A stretch of 5,782 bases of DNA from the NCBI GenBank assembly GCA_022511505.1, contig JAFLTK010000065.1, positions 1 to 5,782 on the forward strand. Reading direction: 5' to 3'. The stretch is from Muribaculaceae bacterium. Its GTDB lineage: Bacteria > Bacteroidota > Bacteroidia > Bacteroidales > Muribaculaceae. Below, one piece after another: positions 1 to 5,782 of this stretch (positions are counted from its first letter, which is position 1; each line of letters starts with the position of its first letter). Under the pieces are notes generated by a model. It made no database searches and had not been told where the DNA came from. It saw only the letters and a program-made list of their open reading frames with translations. The position numbers were made by a program, and so were the translations under genes.

Positions 1-368
1 CAGACCTTCGTAACAAGGAAGAACTTATCCGTGAATTTATCGAGCAACACACACCTGATACAGATGTTCACGACAATTGGACCAAGTATGTAAAAGAGAA
101 CCAGCAGAAACAGATTGAGCAAATCATCGCCGAGGAGAACCTCAAGCGAGACAAAGCCCTCGACTTTATGGAGCAATCGTTCCGTAATGGAGAGGTGAGA
201 GAAAGCGGCACAGCGATTGCCGAAGTCTTGCCCCCTATGGGTCTGTTTGGATATGCCGGTACAAAAAGAGCCGAGAAGAAACAGAATGTAATCCGCAAGT
301 TTAAAGAGTTCTTTGAACGCTTCTTTGACATATCAGGCGGCAATTTCTTCCATCCTGAAAAATTATAA
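1..368 (+). CDS. hsdR: Type I restriction enzyme R subunit (HsdR), C-terminal fragment
   Basis: This is the last ~121 codons of a gene that begins upstream of the window; the frame is read from base 3 and stops at TAA 366-368. HsdR is the ATP-dependent translocase and endonuclease subunit of type I restriction-modification complexes, working in the cytoplasm with HsdM and HsdS. The visible part matches the helical C-terminal region that contacts the methylase core: LRNKEELIREFI, then a charged helix with W and Y (DNWTKYVKENQ), then the family's terminal pattern of a DFMEQSFRNGEVRESGTAI stretch, a LPPMGLFG turn, KRAEKKQNVIRKFKEFFERFF and a short tail. The nuclease and helicase motifs would lie upstream and cannot be checked, nor can hsdM and hsdS be seen. 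GC is about 45% by hand count, apparently lower than the next gene. The identification rests on family knowledge of this C-terminal pattern; nothing in the visible part suggests decay. Confidence 0.85.
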   Translation, partial: DLRNKEELIREFIEQHTPDTDVHDNWTKYVKENQQKQIEQIIAEENLKRDKALDFMEQSFRNGEVRESGTAIAEVLPPMGLFGYAGTKRAEKKQNVIRKFKEFFERFFDISGGNFFHPEKL

Positions 369-382
369 GTTATGTTTTGAGA

Positions 383-431
383 CGCCCTCCTACTGTCTGT
401 AGATTCTGCTGAATTTCGCGCGGGAGGGGCG
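383..431 (+). repeat. GC-rich imperfect inverted repeat after hsdR
   Basis: CCCTCC at 385-390 pairs exactly with GGAGGG at 423-428. With one bulged G (429) the stem extends by G384-C430 and C383-G431, and T391-G422 adds a wobble pair. The loop is about 30 bases. It lies 14 bases after the hsdR stop and just before the promoter of the next gene. No T-run follows, so it is not a classical intrinsic terminator. It could still act as a 3'-end structure for the hsdR transcript, or be chance in a G-rich stretch. Confidence 0.35.
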
Positions 432-435
432 GGGA

Positions 436-466
436 TTGGCGATTTCGCGAATTTGTTGTATCTTTG
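436..466 (+). promoter_or_regulatory. Bacteroidetes promoter (TTG ... TATCTTTG) for the GHL10 gene
   Basis: TATCTTTG at 459-466 fits the Bacteroidetes primary sigma factor -7 consensus TAnnTTTG exactly. TTG at 436-438 lies 20 bases upstream, where the -33 TTTG element is expected, although only three of its four bases fit. By the usual spacing, transcription would begin around 470-472, which is the position of the ATG at 472. The gene therefore probably has no 5' leader, or one of a base or two. An 8-bp perfect palindrome (TTCGCGAA, 444-451) sits in the spacer between the two elements and could be an operator or chance. Confidence 0.75.
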
Positions 467-471
467 TGGTC

Positions 472-1968
472 ATGAAACGCTCGTTTATCTTTCTTTTGAT
501 GGCTACTGCGATAGTTGCCACGATGATAGCATCTTCGCCTAAAAGGGAATTTAGGGGGGTGTGGTTGACGTCGGTCTATGGTATTGACTGGCCGTCGGTT
601 TCGGGTACGTCTGCCGAAATTGTCAAGGCTCAGCAGGATGAACTGGACGTGTATCTCGACCGTTTTAAGGAACTTAGATTGACGACGGTCTGTTTTCAGG
701 TGCGGTCGCTTGCCGATGCGCTTTACCACTCTAACCGCGAGCCATGGGCCTCGGTGACAACGGGCCGGCGCGGTGTTGACCCGGGATGGGACCCGCTTGA
801 GTATGTCATCGAGGGGTGTCACCGTCGCGGCTTAGAATGCTATGCGTGGATAAATCCGTTCCGCTGGAGCGCCGGCACTGACTATAATACCGAACTCGAC
901 CGCCGTTTCAAGGAGCAGGGACTCTTGCTGACCTACGACAAATATACGGTTTTTAATCCGGCTTTGCCTCAGGTTAGAGCACATATTATAGAGGTGTGTC
1001 GCGAAATCATCGCCAATTATAATCTTGACGGCATTCTTTTTGATGACTATTTCTATCCCAACCGCATCCCCGAGAACGGCACTGCGGCCGATGCGACGCT
1101 GTTCAGCCGGTCGGGCGAGGAAAAGATTGGTCAATGGCGACGTGACAATATAAACTACATGGTCACAGAGATTTATGACCTCATTCAGCAGATGCGACCC
1201 GAGATGCGGTTTGGCATCGGGCCGGCCGGTGTGGCAGGCAAAGCCGAAACATCTGCTCGAAAGTATGGCGTGGAGCCGTGTCCCGTTACGGCGGCCGACT
1301 GGCAATGGAATGAGATTTATAGCGACCCGCTCGCATGGCTTGCCGACGGCACCATAGACTTCATTTCACCGCAACTTTACTGGCCGACAACCCACTCCAA
1401 GGCCCCCTACCAGCCATTGACACAGTGGTGGAGCAACATTGCGGCCGCGTTTGGTCGCCACTACTACGCGTCCCATTCGCTATCGTTTGTGATCGACAAT
1501 GACACACCGCAATCGTGGGAAGAAGTCGCCCGCCAGATTGAACTAAATCGCCAATATGCAATCCCGGGGTCGTCGCCCGGCAGTTGCTTTTTCTCGGCAA
1601 AGCCTTTGCTTGGCAACGTTGGCAACCACCTGCGTGACAACGTGTTTGACACCCCGGCGTTACCTCCTGCCGTGACATGGAAAGCCACACCTCGCTATGA
1701 CGCAGTCAGCGGCCTACGAGCCACACGCGACGTTGTCACATGGCAACCGATGGCCCCTGCTCGTCCCGGCTCAATTGTCCGTTACAGCGTCTATCTCCTA
1801 CCTCCGGGTGTCAAAGCCGACGGTGACATTCCCGGCGAATATTTTCAAGGCCTCTCCTACTCGCCGTCTTTCGCTCTCAACGAGCGTCCCGGTCGCGGAT
1901 GGAAAGTGGCAGTGGCCGTTGTCGACGGCTATGGCATCGAGCACACTCCCGCCATTCTTAATCTCTGA
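472..1968 (+). CDS. Secreted GHL10-family glycosyl-hydrolase-like protein (DigH/YngK-like)
   Basis: 498 residues from ATG 472. Residues 1-20 form a type I signal peptide (KR, then a hydrophobic run FIFLLMATAIVATMIA); no lipobox Cys follows, so the protein is probably periplasmic or released rather than a lipoprotein. The GHL10 (PF02638) barrel starts at residue 26 with EFRGVWLTSVYGIDWPS and continues with AWINPFRW (125-132), FNPALP (161-166), DGILFDDYFYP (186-196), with acidic D191/D192 in the usual active-site strand, and ISPQLYWP (298-305). E. coli DigH (YddW), of the same family, cleaves peptide-free (denuded) peptidoglycan glycan strands, so a cell-wall glycan substrate is likely by family but not proven. 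Residues ~400-498 form an added beta-rich, FN3-like domain that may bind glycan. An in-frame TTG at 436 would add 12 residues, but it lies inside the promoter, so 472 is preferred. The gene appears monocistronic: its own promoter lies upstream and hairpins follow it. Confidence 0.88.
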   Translation: MKRSFIFLLMATAIVATMIASSPKREFRGVWLTSVYGIDWPSVSGTSAEIVKAQQDELDVYLDRFKELRLTTVCFQVRSLADALYHSNREPWASVTTGRRGVDPGWDPLEYVIEGCHRRGLECYAWINPFRWSAGTDYNTELDRRFKEQGLLLTYDKYTVFNPALPQVRAHIIEVCREIIANYNLDGILFDDYFYPNRIPENGTAADATLFSRSGEEKIGQWRRDNINYMVTEIYDLIQQMRPEMRFGIGPAGVAGKAETSARKYGVEPCPVTAADWQWNEIYSDPLAWLADGTIDFISPQLYWPTTHSKAPYQPLTQWWSNIAAAFGRHYYASHSLSFVIDNDTPQSWEEVARQIELNRQYAIPGSSPGSCFFSAKPLLGNVGNHLRDNVFDTPALPPAVTWKATPRYDAVSGLRATRDVVTWQPMAPARPGSIVRYSVYLLPPGVKADGDIPGEYFQGLSYSPSFALNERPGRGWKVAVAVVDGYGIEHTPAILNL

Positions 1969-1971
1969 TTA

Positions 1972-2000
1972 TTCAACTTCTCGCTTCGCTCAAAGTTGAA
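1972..2000 (+). terminator. Possible terminator hairpin after the GHL10 gene
   Basis: TTCAACTT (1972-1979) and AAGTTGAA (1993-2000) are perfect 8-bp inverted arms beginning 3 bases after the stop codon. The 13-base loop can form a small inner GC-ttc-GC pairing. The stem is followed by GTTTATAGTTT, a broken rather than clean T-run. The position directly after a gene fits transcription termination, but the stem is AT-rich and the U-tract is weak. Confidence 0.5.
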
Positions 2001-2014
2001 GTTTATAGTTTAAA

Positions 2015-2034
2015 GGTTTGTCTTCGGGTGAACC
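2015..2034 (+). other. Small hairpin with a cUUCGg tetraloop
   Basis: GGTTTGTC (2015-2022) and GGTGAACC (2027-2034) close a TTCG loop (2023-2026), giving an 8-bp RNA stem with three G-U pairs. The loop is closed by C-G, the unusually stable cUUCGg form. The element sits 14 bases after the first hairpin and upstream of the protease promoter. In RNA it would belong to the 3' end of the GHL10 transcript, where it could stop 3' exonucleases or support termination. No T-run follows. Confidence 0.4.
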
Positions 2035-2042
2035 AATAACTC

Positions 2043-2082
2043 GATATGTTAAAACTTGTTAATAAAATAGTTTTAACGTATT
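2043..2082. repeat. Inverted repeat upstream of the protease promoter
   Basis: GTTAAAACT (2048-2056) and AGTTTTAAC (2069-2077) are perfect 9-bp inverted arms around a 12-base spacer. The arms extend to 2043 and 2082 with two G-T positions. The repeat ends about 19 bases before the TAAATTTG box, so it covers the region where the -33 element should be, and no TTTG is present at the expected spacing. It could be a binding site for a dimeric regulator, or a further 3'-end hairpin of the upstream transcript. No clean T-run follows. Confidence 0.45.
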
Positions 2083-2100
2083 ATATACAATCAAAATGGT

Positions 2101-2108
2101 TAAATTTG
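2101..2108 (+). promoter_or_regulatory. Promoter -7 box (TAAATTTG) for the M6 protease gene
   Basis: TAAATTTG matches the TAnnTTTG consensus exactly and lies 44 bases before the ATG at 2153. Transcription would start near 2112-2115, leaving a leader of about 40 bases. That leader is A-rich (a run of five A at 2126-2130, then AAGAAA directly before the ATG) and has no GGAGG-type sequence, as is usual in Bacteroidetes. I find no -33 TTTG at the usual distance, so the promoter may be weak or need an activator. Confidence 0.65.
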
Positions 2109-2152
2109 CATAATGTATTTTCACTAAAAACTTCATAAACACCTTCAAGAAA

Positions 2153-5011
2153 ATGTTTAGAGTAACTATTAAACAGTTGATGGCCGTGATGGCTATCACT
2201 TTGACGGCTATCGCAGCGTCGGCCGTTCCGGCAAAACCGGGATTGCAAGAGCACGTTCAGAGCGACGGCACGGTCGTCAAAGTTCAACTCGTTGGCGACG
2301 AGTGGTCTCACTTCTATTTGACCGAAGATGGGTATCTTCTTGAGATGGTCGGCACTGACTTCTATTATGCCGACCTCAACGCCGACGGCACTTTGAAGAA
2401 CTCACAGATTCGCGCAACGGCCCCCGACGCCCGTCCGGCCGCAGCGCAACAGTATCTTAATCGACTCAACATGGAAGTGACTCGCGCAACTATGGAAAAG
2501 GTAAGCACCGAGCGTCGTGCACGCAAGACATCCGTAGCCACCGACCCGACCGCAAAGAAGGGCCCGGGTCTTTTCAGCGACACACATTTTCCTCACTTTG
2601 GCGCTCAAAAAGGTCTTGTCATTCTTGTTGAATATAAGGATGTTAAGATGAAGAGCGGCGCAAAGGATTATTTTACGCGCATGCTCAATGATGACAACTT
2701 CGCTGACAATGGAGCCACCGGTAGCGCCGCGCAATATTTCCGCGACAACTCGATGAACCAGTTCCAGCCCCAGTTTGACGTCTATGGTCCTGTTACACTG
2801 TCTCAGAATCGTTCATACTATGGCGGTAATAACTATTATGGAGACGACAGTAACCCCGGAATGATGGTCAAGGAAGCATGTGACCAACTTAACGGTCAAA
2901 TTAACTTTAAGGACTATGACCGCGATGGCGACGGATATGTAGATAACGTCTACATTTTCTATGCAGGTCGTGGCGAAAATGAAGGTGGTGGCTCCAATAC
3001 AGTTTGGCCTCACTCGTGGGACCTTTACAGTGCCCTCGGATATACACCAATGTATGATGGTGTATATGTATACAAATATGGCTGTAGCAATTCGGTATTT
3101 GGCGCCTCTGAAAGATGGGACGGCATCGGAACTTTCGTCCACGAGTTTGGTCACATTCTCGGTCTACCCGACCTCTATGCGACATCCTACACCGGGGCTT
3201 TCACTCCCGGCGAATGGGACGTAATGGATGGCGGTTCCTACAACAATAATTCAAATACTCCCCCCTACTACTCAGGTTTTGAGCGTTATGCTCTTGACTG
3301 GGTCAACCCGACCGTTATCTCCGATGCGTGTGACATCACCATCAACCCTATCGCTGAAAATGATGTTTATCTCATTAAGGGACAGAATAGTAACAAATAT
3401 TTCATCTTTGAGAACCGCCAGCAGACCGGATGGGACCGTTACATTCCCGGCCACGGCATGCTCGCCTGGCGCATCAAGTATGACTCCTCAGTGTGGAATA
3501 ACAATGTCGTCAATAATACACCCAGTAAACAATATGTCGACATTATCGAGGCCGATGGCAGTCAAAGCGATTATTCTCGCGCAGGCGATGCTTATCCCGG
3601 CACCTCCCGCGTGACCTCAATCTCGCGTCACACTGACATTGACGGTTATTCGGTCACCAATCTACCTTTCACCGAAATCACCGAGGCAGGCGGCTTAATC
3701 TCTTTCAAGGTTGCCGGAGGTAATCAGACTCTTGACCCACCGACCAACTTAAATGTGACCAACGTCACACCGACCTCGTTCACCGCCAACTGGAACGCAA
3801 CACCTCGAGCAAGCGGATATCGCATGTTTGTTTACGTTCAGAACGCCAACGGCTCGGTGACAATGCTTGAGAAGTGGAACAGCCGCAACGTTGGCAACGT
3901 TACTTCGGTAACAATCAGCGACTTGACCCCCGGAACTAAATATCTGTGGACAGTTATTGCCTATAACAACACCTTAACCTCAGAACGTTCTGAAAATTGC
4001 ATCGTTACAACTGCCGACATCACAATTGAATATCTGACCGTCGAACTCGACGAGAACAATGCGTCCTACAACTGGTTTGAATTTGACTGGAAACCGGTTG
4101 AAGGCGCCACTAATTATCTCGTTGACGTTTACACCAAGGAACTTACCGGTACTTACGAAACAATGTCGACCATTCCTTCGCTTACTGACTTCCGTGCCGA
4201 GGGTTGGGACGCAATTGCAGCCGACGGCGACCCCAAGACCTACAATGTACCAACACTCTATAGCTCGGGTCCCGTTTCTCTGCGTGTAAAGCAGACGGGC
4301 GACGGCTTCATAACACCGCAATTTGAAGGCGAAATCAAAGAATTGTCATTCTGGCAACGCGACATGAGCGCTGCAGGTAACCACCCAGTCGAAGCCTACT
4401 TCTCGGTCCAGGGTCTCAACTCGGCCGGAGCGTGGGTAGAAGTTGACCAACTACCGCTTACGACAACAGGTAAGTTCGTGTCAACCGATAAGTTTGAAAC
4501 CGGCATGTATAAGGCTCGTGTAATACTCGAAATCGCTCAGCACAGCGATGGTTTCTCCGGCGACTGGTCAATCTACCGCATCGCCGTTGACGACCCCACA
4601 GTCAAGTGGGGTAGCATCGCCGAGGTTGCATACGTCGAGGGCCACAAGGATTATCTCCACGCGGCCGACGAACTTTCCCACCGCGTTGACAACGCTCGTC
4701 CCTCTACCAATTACTACTATAAAGTCACCGCTACCGATGGCGCTAACTACTCTATCCCCAGCGCCGAGGGAATTGTCAGAACGCTCGATGCTGCTACAGG
4801 CGTTGAGATGATTGGCCACAGCCGCTCAATCTCTATCGACGGTCTTAACCTGCACGTTGATGTCGAGGGTAGTGCACAGATGGCTGTAACCAGCATTACA
4901 GGCGCTGTCCTTTGGACCGGCGAGGTTTCTACCGGTTTCACCTACACGTTCCCCTCACGCGGCGTCTACATCGTTACCCTCGGCAACCGCGTGTTCAAAC
5001 TCAGAATTTGA
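2153..5011 (+). CDS. Secreted M6-family zinc metalloprotease with FN3 and jelly-roll-like domains
   Basis: 952 residues. Signal peptide 1-24 ends ASA before VPAKPG. Residues 25-~140 form the M6 pro-region (SDGTVVKVQLVGDEWSHFYLTEDGY) and end in a basic, probably cleavable linker (RRARK 121-125, KK 135-136). The catalytic domain begins near 150. D254-D264 (DYDRDGDGYVD) is a calcium-loop-like motif. The zinc site is HEFGHILGLPD (330-340), with H330, H334 and probably D340 as ligands and E331 as catalytic base; M358 in WDVMDGG is the Met-turn. All key residues are present, so it should be active. Residues 528-620 are FN3. Residues ~621-664 and ~824-879 look like the halves of a second FN3 around a jelly-roll-like insert. 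Residues 884-952 resemble a T9SS-type C-terminal sorting domain, ending GVYIVTLGNRVFKLRI. M6 relatives InhA and PrtV are exported and degrade extracellular host proteins; the substrate here is unknown. The gene has its own promoter and is followed closely by the methyltransferase gene. Confidence 0.92.
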   Translation: MFRVTIKQLMAVMAITLTAIAASAVPAKPGLQEHVQSDGTVVKVQLVGDEWSHFYLTEDGYLLEMVGTDFYYADLNADGTLKNSQIRATAPDARPAAAQQYLNRLNMEVTRATMEKVSTERRARKTSVATDPTAKKGPGLFSDTHFPHFGAQKGLVILVEYKDVKMKSGAKDYFTRMLNDDNFADNGATGSAAQYFRDNSMNQFQPQFDVYGPVTLSQNRSYYGGNNYYGDDSNPGMMVKEACDQLNGQINFKDYDRDGDGYVDNVYIFYAGRGENEGGGSNTVWPHSWDLYSALGYTPMYDGVYVYKYGCSNSVFGASERWDGIGTFVHEFGHILGLPDLYATSYTGAFTPGEWDVMDGGSYNNNSNTPPYYSGFERYALDWVNPTVISDACDITINPIAENDVYLIKGQNSNKYFIFENRQQTGWDRYIPGHGMLAWRIKYDSSVWNNNVVNNTPSKQYVDIIEADGSQSDYSRAGDAYPGTSRVTSISRHTDIDGYSVTNLPFTEITEAGGLISFKVAGGNQTLDPPTNLNVTNVTPTSFTANWNATPRASGYRMFVYVQNANGSVTMLEKWNSRNVGNVTSVTISDLTPGTKYLWTVIAYNNTLTSERSENCIVTTADITIEYLTVELDENNASYNWFEFDWKPVEGATNYLVDVYTKELTGTYETMSTIPSLTDFRAEGWDAIAADGDPKTYNVPTLYSSGPVSLRVKQTGDGFITPQFEGEIKELSFWQRDMSAAGNHPVEAYFSVQGLNSAGAWVEVDQLPLTTTGKFVSTDKFETGMYKARVILEIAQHSDGFSGDWSIYRIAVDDPTVKWGSIAEVAYVEGHKDYLHAADELSHRVDNARPSTNYYYKVTATDGANYSIPSAEGIVRTLDAATGVEMIGHSRSISIDGLNLHVDVEGSAQMAVTSITGAVLWTGEVSTGFTYTFPSRGVYIVTLGNRVFKLRI

Positions 5012-5020
5012 TATCTTTCC

Positions 5021-5782
5021 ATGACACGAGAGTTGCCCCGCCAATTTGTCGAAATGCTCGAGGCTTTTGCTTCGCGAGACTTCGAGCAGCTGGCTGAAGC
5101 ATTGGCCACTACCGAGCCCGAGGTCTCAGTCAGGCTCAATCGGCGGCGGGGCGGCTCTCAAATACCCTCCTTGCTGAGCGAGGTCGTTGACACACCGGTA
5201 ACGTGGACCGATGGCGGTTACTATCTCAGTAGCCGCCCTCGGTTCACTCTCGACCCGGCCCTCCATCAAGGGCGCTATTATGTTCAAGACGCTTCGTCGA
5301 TGTTCATCTCTCGGGCCGTCGCCGAGGCTTTAAGACATCTCGACCTCAGCCGTCAGTTGCTTTATATCGACGCATGCGCAGCCCCCGGAGGTAAAACTAC
5401 TGCTGCAATCAACGTGCTACCCGACGGTACTACACTAATAGCCAACGAGTTTGTACCGCTTCGTGCGGCCGTTCTCCATGAAAATATCACAAAATGGGGT
5501 TATCCCGACGTGATTGTTACCCGTGGCGACACTGCGGCAATAGGTGATGCTTTGACCGGCATGGCCGACATCATCGCGGCCGATGTCCCCTGCTCGGGGG
5601 AGGGAATGATGCGCAAAGACCCTGAGGCTATTGTCCAATGGTCTCCTAAACTCGTCAACGACTCGGCGCGGCTCCAGCGCGAAATCATCACCAACCTTTG
5701 GCCGGCTCTCAAACCGGGCGGTTTCTTCATCTACAGCACATGCACGTTTAATCGGCGTGAAAATGAGGACAACCTCGAGTGG
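5021..5782 (+). CDS. rsmF: RsmF-like rRNA cytosine-C5 methyltransferase, N-terminal part
   Basis: 254 codons from ATG 5021, open at the window edge; relatives are about 450-480 residues, so the rest of the methyltransferase domain and the C-terminal RNA-binding part are missing. It belongs to the NOL1/NOP2/Sun family of S-adenosylmethionine-dependent m5C RNA methyltransferases. Visible motifs are VQDASSMF (residues 88-95, before the SAM fold), the SAM loop DACAAPGGKT (117-126), motif IV DVPCSGEGMMRKDP with C191, and motif VI STCTFNRREN with C241, the expected nucleophile. The GEGMMRKDP extension and the lack of an N-terminal NusB domain favour RsmF (16S rRNA C1407 in E. coli) over RsmB, but the exact target base is inferred. 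The start lies 9 bases after the protease stop and no good promoter is seen, so co-transcription with the protease gene is likely. Confidence 0.9.
   Translation, partial: MTRELPRQFVEMLEAFASRDFEQLAEALATTEPEVSVRLNRRRGGSQIPSLLSEVVDTPVTWTDGGYYLSSRPRFTLDPALHQGRYYVQDASSMFISRAVAEALRHLDLSRQLLYIDACAAPGGKTTAAINVLPDGTTLIANEFVPLRAAVLHENITKWGYPDVIVTRGDTAAIGDALTGMADIIAADVPCSGEGMMRKDPEAIVQWSPKLVNDSARLQREIITNLWPALKPGGFFIYSTCTFNRRENEDNLEW

Noticed and set aside
436..471. An upstream in-frame TTG start adding 12 residues to the GHL10 protein
   Set aside because: The added residues are not part of a good signal peptide, and the DNA there is the promoter itself; ATG 472 gives a standard signal peptide.
370..822. 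A 150-codon open frame on the minus strand
   Set aside because: It is antisense to the well-supported GHL10 gene, its translation is Arg/Pro-rich without any domain pattern, and it lacks a promoter; it looks like a shadow frame.
1614..1626. The 13-mer CAACGTTGGCAAC present in both the GHL10 gene (near 1614) and the protease gene (near 3883)
   Set aside because: Both copies are coding and specify similar short peptides (GNVGN and NVGNV); with only two copies in different contexts this is most likely chance.
5012..5019. TATCTTTC as a promoter box for the methyltransferase gene
   Set aside because: The last conserved G is missing, and transcription from it would start inside the coding sequence just after ATG 5021.
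1..5782. CRISPR array, tRNA or rRNA gene, insertion sequence
   Set aside because: I found no regularly spaced direct repeats, no cloverleaf-like conserved tRNA sequence, no transposase frame and no terminal inverted repeats; nearly all of the window is accounted for by four coding regions.

Overview
The window looks like chromosomal DNA from a gut-type Bacteroidales; a Muribaculaceae-like genome is my best guess, by inference only. The evidence is two perfect TAnnTTTG promoter -7 boxes, no Shine-Dalgarno sequence before the starts, secreted proteins with FN3-like and C-terminal sorting-type beta domains, and a type I restriction gene tail. All four genes lie on the + strand, and base composition is moderate.

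Layout: (1) 1-368 is the 3' end of a type I restriction-modification R subunit (hsdR) cut by the window edge. (2) 369-471 is a short intergenic region with a GC-rich imperfect hairpin and a Bacteroidetes promoter ending about 5 bases before an ATG, so the next message is probably leaderless. (3) 472-1968 is a secreted GHL10-family glycosyl-hydrolase-like protein, related to E. coli DigH (YddW) and B. subtilis YngK, with an extra C-terminal beta domain. (4) 1969-2152 is an AT-rich intergenic region with three consecutive hairpin-capable inverted repeats (one capped by a cUUCGg loop) and then a TAAATTTG promoter box. (5) 2153-5011 is a large secreted M6-family zinc metalloprotease with a complete zinc site, a calcium-loop motif, an FN3 domain, what looks like a second FN3 split by a jelly-roll-like insert, and a short C-terminal sorting-like domain. 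(6) 5021-5782 is the 5' part of an RsmF-like rRNA cytosine-C5 methyltransferase, starting 9 bases after the protease stop and running off the end.

The two middle genes both encode exported proteins, one probably acting on cell-wall glycan and one on extracellular protein. They have separate promoters, so no shared pathway is shown. The methyltransferase is a housekeeping ribosome-modification gene that may be read through from the protease gene. The hsdR tail marks the edge of a defence locus next to what look like ordinary chromosomal genes. I see no wholly new system. The most interesting points are the leaderless start, the hairpin-rich control region before the protease, and the protease's nested C-terminal domains.
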